Source of the DNA: Bdellovibrionales bacterium
GTDB lineage: Bacteria; Bdellovibrionota; UBA1018
Length of the DNA stretch: 64,000 bases
Assembly: GCA_018266355.1 (NCBI GenBank)
Contig: JAFEAP010000004.1
Coordinates: 22,113 to 86,112 of the forward strand
Reading direction: 5' to 3'
Each line of letters opens with the position of its first letter. Position 1 is the first letter of the stretch. The notes under the pieces were generated by a model. That model had not been told where the DNA came from. It ran no database searches and saw only the letters and a list, made by a program, of their open reading frames with translations. Made by a program: the position numbers and the translations under genes. Shown piece after piece: positions 53,633 to 63,582 of the stretch.

Positions 53633-56013
53633 TATTACCTAGTCAGGTTAATAATCTTTCTGAAAAAACTAATGATTGGGCTGAGAAGTGTACTAGATAC
53701 TTCATAGACCAAGTTAATTATTTATCGGGAGATAGGTATTATATGAAGATGTTGTATGATGCCGTTGAAGGAAGATTAGATTTACATGATTACCGTTATG
53801 TAACTAATCCTTATAATACTGAAAATACTCAACTAAGTAAGCGTCCTGCTAGACTTAGAAATTATAATATAATAACTCCTATTATAGATTTACTATTAGG
53901 AGAGAAAGGAGAAGAAGTTACTGATTATGAAGTAGTCTGTTCTAATCCTGATGTTACTAATAAATTTTTAGAATCTCGTTTATCTCTAGTTAAGAGAACT
54001 ATTGCTCAATCTTTTGTTAATGGATTGAATGATGCAGGTATTGATACTGGTATTCCAAGTCAGCAGATGCCTGATATGAATGAAATGCTTGCTAATCATG
54101 ATGAAAATTATTGTGATTATAGAGCTAGAATGGGACAAGAAGCTTTAGATTTTCTTCAATATAAGCTTCGTTTAAAAGATTTCTATTTAGAACTATTTGC
54201 GGATTGGCTTACTAGTGGTAGAGTTATTACTAAGAAAGATGTATATAAGGATGATATTACTTGTATTAGAGTTCATCCATTAGATGCTTTTCCTATTGGT
54301 AATCCTGCTACTGGTAACTATGAAGATTGTGATGCTTTTGTAACTAGATATTGGGCTACACCTACTCAAATTATAACTAAATTGGGTAAGTACATGTCTG
54401 ATGATCTATTGAAAAAAATAGATGAATTTAATAATAAATCTTCTGAACCTTCTATAGCTTTCTCTAATACTACTAGTAGTAATGCCGAGATAGGTATGAA
54501 TACTGACAGTGATCCTACTTCTACTAATTATGGTTATATTAAACCTGCTGGATATATAGGATATGCTCATGTTGAATGGAAAACTCAACAGAAAGTTGGT
54601 ATATTAAAATATCAAGGTTTATTAGGTCAAGAAGAAATGGAAGTAGATGATACTTATGTTTTAAATCCTGATAAGGGTGATATAAGTATTGAATGGGAAT
54701 GGAGAAGTATGGTATGTGAATCTTATGTATTTGATAATAAGATTCTATTAGATAAGGATGAATTTGAAAATGGATGGCGATATCTCCCTGTACAGAGAAA
54801 TAATCTAGGAAATCGCAGTGAAGCTAAGTTATCTTATAACGGGAAAACTTATACTAAGTCTAGTATAGTTAGAAATGGTATGACTTATCAGGCATTGTAT
54901 AATATATTCAAGTTTAGATTTGAATTAACAATGGCTAGAAATAAGGATAAGTTTGTAACTTTTCCTCTAGGTCTTATTCCTAATAAAGAGGGATGGGATG
55001 AAGATAAGTTCATCTATATGGCTGAAGCTACTGGATTTGGATTCTTTGATGAAACTGCTGAAAATGCTGCCACAGCTTTACAAGGTATAAAGGTTGTAGA
55101 TTTAGCTTTATCTCAATATGCTTCTAGTATGATTGAAATTATTCGATCTGTAAAAGATGAATGGTGGGATAGTGTCGGTATGAATCGTCAAAGATATGGC
55201 GATGTTAAAGCAAGTGATGGTAAAGGTAATAATGAACAAGCTGTAGTAAGAAGTGCTCTTATTACTAGTGAATTAAATAGACAATTTAGAAAGTTTGAAG
55301 AAACTGATTTACAAGGTTTATTAGATTGTAGTCAATATGCTTGGACAGAAGGTATGCAAGCTAATTATGTAAATAGTGATAATAGACAAGTTTTCTTTAG
55401 TGTAGAACCTATTCATTATTGTAATGCTAGTTTAGGTATATTTGTTAAAGATAGTACTCAAGAAAAATCTAAATTAGATTTTATTAAGAGTATGGCTCAA
55501 CCTCTATCTCAAAATGGAGTTCCAGGTACAGCTATAGTTTCATTAATTGAAGCTACTAATTTAAGTAAAGCTAAAATGTTTCTAGCTAAGGCTGAGGCTA
55601 TACAACAACAATTAGAAAAGGCTAGGGAAGATAATGCTAATGCTTCTCAAGAGAGAATAGCTGAGATGAATAATCAAGCTGCTCAAGCTAAAACTCAGAT
55701 GGAAAAATATAAGATTGATAAACAATCTGAAACTAATATTAAAGTTGCTGAAATTCAAGCTAATTCTAAGGGTAGTTTAGTTCCTGATGATATTGATTAT
55801 GATTCATTATTAAATGATATAGATAATCAATATAAAGATTTACAAGCTAAAGGATTAGCTGAAACTAAGGAACTTAATAAACAAAAAAGAGATGATAGAA
55901 AAGATGCTATAGCTATTAATAATCAGAATCTTAAAGATAGAATGTCTGAAAGACAGCTTCAAGAAACTATAATGAATAATAAAAAGAGATTAAATAAACC
56001 TACAAGTAAATAA
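53629..56013 (+). CDS. Portal protein
   Basis: A 794-residue protein directly downstream of TerL. The N-terminal half has the portal-like order (LRNYNIITPIIDLLLGEKG, then a long helical region). The C-terminal ~180 residues are strongly coiled-coil and Ala/Gln/Lys-rich (AKAEAIQQQLEKA). Size and position match crAss-like portals. It forms the dodecameric DNA channel at the head vertex. Confidence 0.85.
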   Translation: MILPSQVNNLSEKTNDWAEKCTRYFIDQVNYLSGDRYYMKMLYDAVEGRLDLHDYRYVTNPYNTENTQLSKRPARLRNYNIITPIIDLLLGEKGEEVTDYEVVCSNPDVTNKFLESRLSLVKRTIAQSFVNGLNDAGIDTGIPSQQMPDMNEMLANHDENYCDYRARMGQEALDFLQYKLRLKDFYLELFADWLTSGRVITKKDVYKDDITCIRVHPLDAFPIGNPATGNYEDCDAFVTRYWATPTQIITKLGKYMSDDLLKKIDEFNNKSSEPSIAFSNTTSSNAEIGMNTDSDPTSTNYGYIKPAGYIGYAHVEWKTQQKVGILKYQGLLGQEEMEVDDTYVLNPDKGDISIEWEWRSMVCESYVFDNKILLDKDEFENGWRYLPVQRNNLGNRSEAKLSYNGKTYTKSSIVRNGMTYQALYNIFKFRFELTMARNKDKFVTFPLGLIPNKEGWDEDKFIYMAEATGFGFFDETAENAATALQGIKVVDLALSQYASSMIEIIRSVKDEWWDSVGMNRQRYGDVKASDGKGNNEQAVVRSALITSELNRQFRKFEETDLQGLLDCSQYAWTEGMQANYVNSDNRQVFFSVEPIHYCNASLGIFVKDSTQEKSKLDFIKSMAQPLSQNGVPGTAIVSLIEATNLSKAKMFLAKAEAIQQQLEKAREDNANASQERIAEMNNQAAQAKTQMEKYKIDKQSETNIKVAEIQANSKGSLVPDDIDYDSLLNDIDNQYKDLQAKGLAETKELNKQKRDDRKDAIAINNQNLKDRMSERQLQETIMNNKKRLNKPTSK

Positions 56014-56035
56014 TTTATAACTTTAATTTAATAAA

Positions 56036-57274
56036 ATGGCAGACAAGACGCAAAATCCTAACGGTGATGGAAAAAGCGGGGATGACAATGTAAATTTGGA
56101 AACATTCCTCGGTGATGGTCAAACTAACAATGGTAGTAGTTCTGATAATCAGAATGGTAATCAGAATGGTAATCAACAGGGAAATAATGACCAAAATAAT
56201 CAAGGACAACAAAACCAAAATCAACAAGATGACCAACAACAAAATCAGAATATAATTGATATTGATGTTAATAATCTTGCTCTTGATGAGGCATCAGGTA
56301 ATGTTGTAGATGAAAAAACTGGTAAAATTATCATTCCTAAAGATAAGGTTAAACTAGATGATAAAGGAAATCTAATATTACCTGATGATATAAAAATAGA
56401 TGATAGTGTAAAAACTGGTCAAGTAGAGAATGATAAGACAGCTATTAAAGCTCTTCAAGAAACTCTTGGTATATCCCCTGTGGATGAAAATGGAAAGAAG
56501 AAGAAATATACTGATGATGCTACAGGTTTAATAAATTATACTACTGATGTAGTTAATACTGCTAAACAATCTGCTGTTCAAGATTTTCTTAAAGCTAATC
56601 CTGTAATTCAAAGTTTTATTAACCATTTACAGGGAGGTGGCAATCAGAATGATTTTGACAGTAAAATTAGATATAGTACTGTACAATATGATGCAGCTAA
56701 TGAAAAATTAAATTTAGATTTAATTAAAGCTGATCTATCTCGTAAAGGTGTAGATAAGGATAGTATAGAAGATATGCTTACTCTTATTAAAACTAATGGT
56801 ACTTGGGCTGCTAAAGGTAAAACAGCTTATGATAGTTTAGTTAATAATGAAAAAACTCTTAGAGATGCTGATGAAAAGGCTGCTAAAGCTGCATGGGAAA
56901 AAGAACAGAAAGAAATAGCTAAATATTGGAAAAATGCTGAAGATTTAGTATTAACTAAAGGTACTATTGATAATGTTACTATTCCAGTAGATGATAGAGA
57001 AACTTTCTTTCAATATATATCTAAACCTATAGATAATGAAGGTAATAGTCAATTTGATTTAGATTATTATGAAGCTAGTCAGGAAAAGCGTATGTTACTT
57101 CAATATTTAGTATATAGAAAAATGGATTTCTCTACTTTAATTGAACAAAAAGCTAGAACTTTGGCAGTGAAGAAACTATCTGAAAGTAAGGGAACTAATA
57201 AGACTATTAATTTAAAACGTATTGAAATACAAAGAAGTAATCAAGAAGTTCCTACACTTGACCAATTATTATAA
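56036..57274 (+). CDS. Head scaffold-like protein
   Basis: A 412-residue protein between portal and capsid genes. Residues ~20-75 are Asn/Gln/Gly/Asp repeats, including a directly repeated 12-base unit near 56149-56172, followed by acidic and coiled-coil regions. This low-complexity acidic plus helical architecture is that of phage scaffolding proteins. No enzyme motif seen. Assembly role is inferred from position and composition. Confidence 0.68.
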   Translation: MADKTQNPNGDGKSGDDNVNLETFLGDGQTNNGSSSDNQNGNQNGNQQGNNDQNNQGQQNQNQQDDQQQNQNIIDIDVNNLALDEASGNVVDEKTGKIIIPKDKVKLDDKGNLILPDDIKIDDSVKTGQVENDKTAIKALQETLGISPVDENGKKKKYTDDATGLINYTTDVVNTAKQSAVQDFLKANPVIQSFINHLQGGGNQNDFDSKIRYSTVQYDAANEKLNLDLIKADLSRKGVDKDSIEDMLTLIKTNGTWAAKGKTAYDSLVNNEKTLRDADEKAAKAAWEKEQKEIAKYWKNAEDLVLTKGTIDNVTIPVDDRETFFQYISKPIDNEGNSQFDLDYYEASQEKRMLLQYLVYRKMDFSTLIEQKARTLAVKKLSESKGTNKTINLKRIEIQRSNQEVPTLDQLL

Positions 57275-57304
57275 GTAAACAATTAATAAACAATAAAATA
57301 GATT

Positions 57305-58768
57305 ATGGCAAATACTAGCACAATGCGGTTGATACATGGTCAGACTTTTGATGGTAAGGGTTATACTAATGAAAATAGCCTTGCTGCTGGTCTTATGACT
57401 AAGCCTGATGTTATCAATCCTGTTATTACTCACTTGATGGGTAAAGAAGAAGATAAGTTTCCCCTTACATTCCTTACTGAAGGTCAAAAAGGTGGTACTA
57501 AATATATTGAGATCAATGATGCTCAATATGAGTGGCCTATTATCAATCGTCTGCGTAAGGCTGATGTTGTAGCTGTAGCTTATACTGCTACTAGTCGTCC
57601 GGGTGTTGGTAATGGTTATTTTCAAGTTCTAATGAAAACTAATTGGCTAAAGGATAAACATCTTATCTCTAGTGCTAGTGGTTATCAAGCTCAGATTAAA
57701 GGTAAACCTCAACAAGTAGGTCAATTTTATCTTTATACTTTCCAAGGTACTGATCCTAATCCTCTTGCTTTCTGTCCACTTGCTGATTTAGCTGTTGGTT
57801 CTAAGTGGTCTATGGTTGGTGGTGCACCTGTTTCTGAATCCCTCTCTATGGGTAATGAAAGTAATGTGGTTATGCCTGGCCGTATGAAGAATCAAATAAG
57901 CTTCCTTCGTAAGTCTTATGTTCTTGCTGGTAATATAGGTAATAAGATTACTGAGTTCCAGTTTAATGTAGATGGTAAGATAAGCAATTATTGGATTGAC
58001 TTTGAAAGGTATCAGCATATGCTTGATTGGAAGCAAACTGCTGAAGAACATTATTGGGAATCACGTTATAACCGTGCTGCTGATGGTAGTATAGCTCTTA
58101 AAGATGAAGATAGTGGTCTCCCTATTCCTATAGGTGCTGGTGTAATTGAACAAATACCTAATAGCGATACTTATGGTACTCTTACTGCTCAGAAGATTAA
58201 GCAAGTAGTAGGTGATGCCATGTATGGTGCTCCCGATAAGAAGAATGTAACACTTGTCCTTTATACTGGTTATGATGGACTTGATAAGTTCGATACTGCT
58301 ATGAAAGGTAGTCTTGTATCTAGTGGTTTTACTGTAGTAAATAAGGAACTCTTTGTTAGTGGCGCTGGTCGTCATTTAACATTAGGTGGATTCTTTACTG
58401 CTTATGAACACGTAGATGGTCACACTGTAATTGTTAAACATCTTCCATTGCTTGATTATGGTGGACGCGCTGAATCTGCTCCACTTGATCCTATTAGTGG
58501 TCGTCCTACTACATCTTCTGAAATGTACTTTGTAGACCAATCAGTATATGATGGTACAAATAACGTTCAGATGGTAACTCAAAGGGGTCGTGCTAATATC
58601 ATGGGTGTAGTTCGTGGTATTACTCCAATGCCATTCGATTTTGCAGGTAACAATAATCAAAATATTGCTACTGAACAAGATAAGAATAGTGTTCACTTCT
58701 TCTCAGCTAAAGGTATATGTATTCGTAGGAATACTCACTGCTTTAAGTTGCTACCTACATTATCTTAA
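57305..58768 (+). CDS. Major capsid protein
   Basis: A 487-residue protein of the crAss-like major capsid type (HK97 fold in known members): N-terminal arm, then GTKYIEINDAQYEWPI, and a C-terminal ICIRRNTHCFKLLPTLS. Codon use is GC-richer and uses C-ending codons, as expected for the most abundant virion protein. A perfect 14-bp terminator follows, so its message may end here. Confidence 0.93.
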   Translation: MANTSTMRLIHGQTFDGKGYTNENSLAAGLMTKPDVINPVITHLMGKEEDKFPLTFLTEGQKGGTKYIEINDAQYEWPIINRLRKADVVAVAYTATSRPGVGNGYFQVLMKTNWLKDKHLISSASGYQAQIKGKPQQVGQFYLYTFQGTDPNPLAFCPLADLAVGSKWSMVGGAPVSESLSMGNESNVVMPGRMKNQISFLRKSYVLAGNIGNKITEFQFNVDGKISNYWIDFERYQHMLDWKQTAEEHYWESRYNRAADGSIALKDEDSGLPIPIGAGVIEQIPNSDTYGTLTAQKIKQVVGDAMYGAPDKKNVTLVLYTGYDGLDKFDTAMKGSLVSSGFTVVNKELFVSGAGRHLTLGGFFTAYEHVDGHTVIVKHLPLLDYGGRAESAPLDPISGRPTTSSEMYFVDQSVYDGTNNVQMVTQRGRANIMGVVRGITPMPFDFAGNNNQNIATEQDKNSVHFFSAKGICIRRNTHCFKLLPTLS

Positions 58769-58800
58769 TAAAGATAGTTTTAGTAAGAATTAAAATGTAT

Positions 58801-58833
58801 AAAAGTAAGAGGTCTAACTGACCTCTTACTTTT
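58801..58833 (+). terminator. Strong intrinsic terminator after the capsid gene
   Basis: A perfect 14-bp stem (AAAAGTAAGAGGTC / GACCTCTTACTTTT) with a 5-base loop and a T-run. The A-run on the other side makes it usable in both directions. Confidence 0.9.
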
Positions 58834-58866
58834 TAAAACAAAAAAATATAAACTAATTAAAATAAA

Positions 58867-59763
58867 ATGGAAAAAGTTTCTCATATTGTATATATAAAAG
58901 CTAAACCTGATTCAGGTAATCTAGTTGTAGCTAATCCTATTGGTGCTGACCCATCTGTTGCTATTAAAAAACTTGGTGGTTTTAATAGACAAAAAGATGT
59001 TGGTCGTGGTTTAAATCCTGAAGAAGAAAAGAAATATCTTCCTGAAATTATAGGTGTTCTACCTACTGATAATGCTTGGCCTAGTGCTGTTAAAAATTAT
59101 TGGGCTGAACTTAATGTTCGTATTCCAATAGAAGGACTTAAATTAGAAATAGGTTTTTGGTATCCTAATGCTGAGGATATGAAAACTAAAACTAATGGAA
59201 CTCCAATAAATCTTTCCGATTATATACTATATAGGTTTGCTAAAGAGCATCCTCGTGTTTCTCCTGATGAAGAGAATATGTATAATAGTCCTAAGATTCA
59301 ATTTTATCTATTTGATGAAGCTGTTAAGAAACAAGCTGATCTTAATCTGCTTGAGCTTCGTATGAAAGCTAGAACTGCTTTTGTTACCGTAAATAGTGAT
59401 GAAACTAAGAAACGTGATTTACTAATAGTACTAGCTCAAGAATTGCAGCCTGATACTGATGTAGTATATCATGATTCTATGGATTCTATTACTATGAGTC
59501 TTGCTCTTGATAAAGCTGCTGAGAAATATCCTCAGAAGTTCTTGGATATGGTAAATGATGAAAGTGGGGTAGTTATTGGTTCATTCATAGAAAGGTGTAT
59601 TGTAAAAGGATTACTTAAGCGTGTTCCTAATACTAATATAATTATGGATATGGATAATAATACTTTAGGTAATAATAGGCTTGAAACTATAGCTTGGTTA
59701 AAGAATCCAGTTAATAAAACAGAAAAAGATATGCTCAAAGCTCGTCTTGAGCAGACTAAATAA
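58867..59763 (+). CDS. Conserved crAss-like virion-module protein, 298 aa
   Basis: It lies directly after the capsid gene. The N-terminal part is beta-rich and the C-terminal part helical (LDKAAEKYPQKFLDM). In relatives the gene in this position encodes a structural or assembly protein. No enzyme motif. It shares one base with the next gene. Confidence 0.65.
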   Translation: MEKVSHIVYIKAKPDSGNLVVANPIGADPSVAIKKLGGFNRQKDVGRGLNPEEEKKYLPEIIGVLPTDNAWPSAVKNYWAELNVRIPIEGLKLEIGFWYPNAEDMKTKTNGTPINLSDYILYRFAKEHPRVSPDEENMYNSPKIQFYLFDEAVKKQADLNLLELRMKARTAFVTVNSDETKKRDLLIVLAQELQPDTDVVYHDSMDSITMSLALDKAAEKYPQKFLDMVNDESGVVIGSFIERCIVKGLLKRVPNTNIIMDMDNNTLGNNRLETIAWLKNPVNKTEKDMLKARLEQTK

Positions 59764-60866
59764 TGACCGTACAGGAAATACATATAGAGATTGATTTAGC
59801 TCTTCAAGATATTAATAGTAATAGAAGAGAAAAGTTCTTTTCTGAAGAAAAGGATTGGCTTTTTAATCTTGCTACTAGAAGATTTATTAGTCAAAGAATT
59901 AATCCTAAATCTAATCCTAAAGGTCAAGGTTTCCAATCTACAATAAAGAGGTATCAGGACTTAGACCAACTTTTGGTGCCAAGTTCTATACCTCTTTATT
60001 ATTTAGATGATAATACTAGTTATGGTATTCTTCCACAAAATTGTCATGAGGTTATTGAGGAAAGTGGAATAAGGCCACTTTTAGCTAGAACTGATTGTGG
60101 ACTTAGATATTCTGATTTTAGTTTAATAAACATAGATAGGTCAGTTTGTCCTGTCCTCTTTCCTCAAACTACTCAACTAAATGGTAATACTTTAAATGCT
60201 TTTAAAGGATTTAAAATATTAATGGATAATACTGTTATTTATGATACAGGGAATTATCCAGCTTTAGTAAATGGTTTAACTGATACTGATTTATATTTTA
60301 CTATTATAGATCAAATACTTAGAGAAGTAAATAAAAGAACTGATGTTGAAGTTAGATGGGAACAATTTAATGACCATCGCTATGATTTTAGTTTAATATT
60401 TGTTTCTTTAGGTAATAATAGTTTTAATACTATTAGTTATCAATATACTAGTAATGTGGGTACTAGTCCTGTTACTGTTGTTACTAATGCTATTCAACAA
60501 AGGTATCAAGAATATAACATTCCTAATACTGTTAATAGAATAGAAAGACCTAGTAGAGTAATTAAAACAGCTGATTATCTTAATACTATTTATCATCCTC
60601 ATTGGAAACCTACTTGGCAAAGCCCTATTGTACATATTGAAAATGGGTTAGTTAAGGTGCCTCATCAAAAAAGGTTTATAAGCAACACTTTAAACCTAAC
60701 CTATATTAGGAAACCTAACAAAATCAACTTATCTTTAAATCAGGGAAGTGATTTTGGTGATAGTGTTATATCCGAAATTATATCTAATATGGTTACTGAT
60801 ATAATAGCTAAAGTAGACCCACAACTATTCCCTGTATATAAGAATCAAGATAACTTTGTAGAATAA
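59763..60866 (+). CDS. Putative head-tail connector/ring protein, 367 aa
   Basis: Starts with a helix (VQEIHIEIDLALQDIN) followed by a connector-like helical region and a large beta-rich part. The gene order capsid, unknown, this gene resembles the connector/ring protein position in crAss-like virions. The assignment is positional. Confidence 0.6.
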   Translation: MTVQEIHIEIDLALQDINSNRREKFFSEEKDWLFNLATRRFISQRINPKSNPKGQGFQSTIKRYQDLDQLLVPSSIPLYYLDDNTSYGILPQNCHEVIEESGIRPLLARTDCGLRYSDFSLINIDRSVCPVLFPQTTQLNGNTLNAFKGFKILMDNTVIYDTGNYPALVNGLTDTDLYFTIIDQILREVNKRTDVEVRWEQFNDHRYDFSLIFVSLGNNSFNTISYQYTSNVGTSPVTVVTNAIQQRYQEYNIPNTVNRIERPSRVIKTADYLNTIYHPHWKPTWQSPIVHIENGLVKVPHQKRFISNTLNLTYIRKPNKINLSLNQGSDFGDSVISEIISNMVTDIIAKVDPQLFPVYKNQDNFVE

Positions 60867-60893
60867 TAATTAATAAAATAAAAAAGGTAAATT

Positions 60894-61874
60894 ATGCAAC
60901 ATTTATTTGTAGTTACTAATAGTGCTTATGCTGCCAAAATAGGTGGTGGTACTATTGCAAGTGCTACTGAAGCTCATCTTCTTGATAAGGGCTCTATAGC
61001 ATTTTTCGATATGAATGGTGTACTAATGACTACTAGTACTACTTTGACTGGTCAAAATAAGTTTTGGGCTGCTCTTGGTCAAGGTACTGGTCTTGATGGT
61101 ACACAACTTGAACCTAAAGTTTCCGTAGTTATTCCTAGGGATATTTATTCTCTTGCTAAGAAAGCTGCTGTAACTCCAGTTGCTCAAGTAGATACTATAG
61201 GTGCTGATGGTACAGCTGGTGCTGCTAATCTTCCATCTAGTCCTGTAGTTGGAACTTTAGCAGGTATATTAATAGTAGATACTTCTCTACCTGTTAATAA
61301 TATAGTACTTCCTAAGTATCGTTATGAGTATGCTGTTAAGTATGGTGATGCTGCTGCTGCAGTACTTGATGGTCTGATTGCATTGATAAATGCTGATCCT
61401 ACTGCAATAGTAACTGCTACTGCACATCAAAATACTGGTGTAACTGATGGTATAGTTCTTACTGCTAAAGTAGTAAATAAATCATTTAAAACTTCAGTAG
61501 GTGAAACTGGCCCTAATGATATACTCGGTAGTGCTACTATTCAAACTGCTGGTGCTGGTGGTTCTACTGCTCTTGTATATGGATTTGGTCAGCCATCAGA
61601 TGTACTTGCTCTTGAACAAATATATAGTACTACCGATGGTAATACTAACCAAACTTGGCTACCTCAATACTATTGGACTAAGCCTACTCTTGTAAGTGCA
61701 GGTGATACATATAAGCTTGATACTCTTATGTTCCCTCTCAACCATGAGAATGCAATAGATAAGGTTCATGCTACTACTCAAAGTTTGATACTTGCTCTAA
61801 AGACAGGTACTACTCAGCTTACAAGTGTAGAAACAATACTTGGTATTCTTTTCTCAGCAACTACAGTAGTTTAA
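60894..61874 (+). CDS. Virion structural protein, 326 aa
   Basis: Gly/Ala/Thr-rich, beta-structured protein with segments such as TEAHLLDKGSIAFFDMNG. Codon use is GC-rich relative to the window, suggesting many copies per particle. The location supports a head or tail structural role, possibly a tube-like or auxiliary capsid protein. Which one cannot be read. Confidence 0.62.
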   Translation: MQHLFVVTNSAYAAKIGGGTIASATEAHLLDKGSIAFFDMNGVLMTTSTTLTGQNKFWAALGQGTGLDGTQLEPKVSVVIPRDIYSLAKKAAVTPVAQVDTIGADGTAGAANLPSSPVVGTLAGILIVDTSLPVNNIVLPKYRYEYAVKYGDAAAAVLDGLIALINADPTAIVTATAHQNTGVTDGIVLTAKVVNKSFKTSVGETGPNDILGSATIQTAGAGGSTALVYGFGQPSDVLALEQIYSTTDGNTNQTWLPQYYWTKPTLVSAGDTYKLDTLMFPLNHENAIDKVHATTQSLILALKTGTTQLTSVETILGILFSATTVV

Positions 61875-61881
61875 TATAGTA

Positions 61882-63582
61882 ATGATAGTTAGAAGTTTTT
61901 TTAGAGGTGTAGTTGGTAATAATGTTGCCAATTCAGGTATTAGTGGTAATGCTACTAATGCTTTGACTACAACTCTTACAACTAATCTAACTATTATTAT
62001 AAATGGTACTACAATATTCAATGCACTATATAACACTCTTACTGCTCCGGTTACAACTACAATAGGAAGCTTATCCACTACTTTGACTGCCATCGCTGGC
62101 AGTCAGGGTAGTGGTTATAAGCTAGTAGTTGATGGATTAGAAGTTTGGGAACAAGCTACTATGAGAGTAGTTTTGTCTCAAAGTGGTTATTATACTTATG
62201 ATAATAGTTTTTATTTGTTTGGATATGATTTAGGTAATAATCCTAATGAATCTGTAACAGATAATGTACTATTTGATATAGTAATGTTAATGAATTGGAG
62301 TGCTCAAGCTACTCAAGTTGGTAATGCTTATTCTAAAATAGCTTGTTATAGAAAACCTTATAGTGATAGAATATATTGCTATGATATGACTTCTCAACCT
62401 GCTGAATATTATAATTGGTCTAATGTCAATGATAATAGGGTTTATGATACTAGAAATTCTATATTATGTGATAAAAATGATGTAGAAATTGATATAACTA
62501 CTATATTAGGTAGATGGGTTGGTGGTTCATTTATACAAGATGATACTGCTCCAGCCGATCAAGATGTAAATACTTTTAATGGGGTATTTATTCCTAAATA
62601 TAGTATAACTCCTTTATCTCCTATATGTGGAGATTCTAATTGTACTTTTATAGATTCTGATGCTGGAGAAGAAGTAATATTTGATAGTAACTTAGTTAGT
62701 CTAAATATAGATGATACTGTTACTTTTCCTTATGTTACTACCCCTATTGTACTCAATTTCAAGTCTTATGATGTACAGGGAAATCTATTGGATGAACAAA
62801 ATATTAGTATAAATACTACTGGTACTAATTTTGCTTTTGATCCTAGTTATATCTATTCTTATGACCCAGGAACTTATACTGGAGATTTACTTATAGTTAC
62901 TACTATAAGTGTAGATGGTGTATTTAGTTGTGTAAATCAATATATAAGTAAAGGTTGTGGCTTTATTTGTATAACTAAAATTGGTTGTAACAAATATACT
63001 ATTAAAAATATAAGCGGTAGTAATAGTATTGATTATACTATTGGTACTGTAGATGATGATACTTTTTCCAATTTTACTACTAAATTAACTGGTAGTTTAA
63101 ATAGATTAGCTCAATTAGATATTGATTTAGGTGATGATGGATTATATGTTATACAAATAACAGATGGTACTAATTCTACTATTCAATTCCTCCCTAGTTT
63201 TTGTAAATTAGATTCCTGTCTTGCTTCTTTTACTAAGAAGATTATATGTTCTGAAAGACCTAAATGTAATTGTGGTGGGAATTGTGGAACTAATTGTAAT
63301 AAGATTTCATCTACAACTTATGAGTTTAATTCAGTAATGAGTTTAGCTTATATGTATTTTAGTATAATGAATACTAATTACTTTTTTGATAAAGTTTTAT
63401 TATCTAACGAATTTGATTTAGCTAAAATTAATTATCCTAATGATTTAAAAGAACTATATACAATCAAAGATATACTTAATCAAGCTAAAGCTTATTGTAT
63501 AGATTGTGGTTCTCATTTTAATGGAAATTATAAAGCTAGTCAAGGTTTCCCTGTACAGAAAAATGGATGCAGTTCTTGCTAG
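61882..63582 (+). CDS. Cysteine-rich virion protein, 566 aa
   Basis: The N-terminus is Thr/Asn-rich and repetitive (TTTLTTNLTIIING). The middle has Ig-like strand spacing (residues ~265-370). The C-terminal third is rich in Cys, including CNCGGNCGTNC at about 473-483 and a CSSC ending, suggesting zinc clusters or disulfides. Such paired Cys are rare in cytoplasmic phage proteins. A structural, surface or tail role is likely from position. Confidence 0.6.
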   Translation: MIVRSFFRGVVGNNVANSGISGNATNALTTTLTTNLTIIINGTTIFNALYNTLTAPVTTTIGSLSTTLTAIAGSQGSGYKLVVDGLEVWEQATMRVVLSQSGYYTYDNSFYLFGYDLGNNPNESVTDNVLFDIVMLMNWSAQATQVGNAYSKIACYRKPYSDRIYCYDMTSQPAEYYNWSNVNDNRVYDTRNSILCDKNDVEIDITTILGRWVGGSFIQDDTAPADQDVNTFNGVFIPKYSITPLSPICGDSNCTFIDSDAGEEVIFDSNLVSLNIDDTVTFPYVTTPIVLNFKSYDVQGNLLDEQNISINTTGTNFAFDPSYIYSYDPGTYTGDLLIVTTISVDGVFSCVNQYISKGCGFICITKIGCNKYTIKNISGSNSIDYTIGTVDDDTFSNFTTKLTGSLNRLAQLDIDLGDDGLYVIQITDGTNSTIQFLPSFCKLDSCLASFTKKIICSERPKCNCGGNCGTNCNKISSTTYEFNSVMSLAYMYFSIMNTNYFFDKVLLSNEFDLAKINYPNDLKELYTIKDILNQAKAYCIDCGSHFNGNYKASQGFPVQKNGCSSC

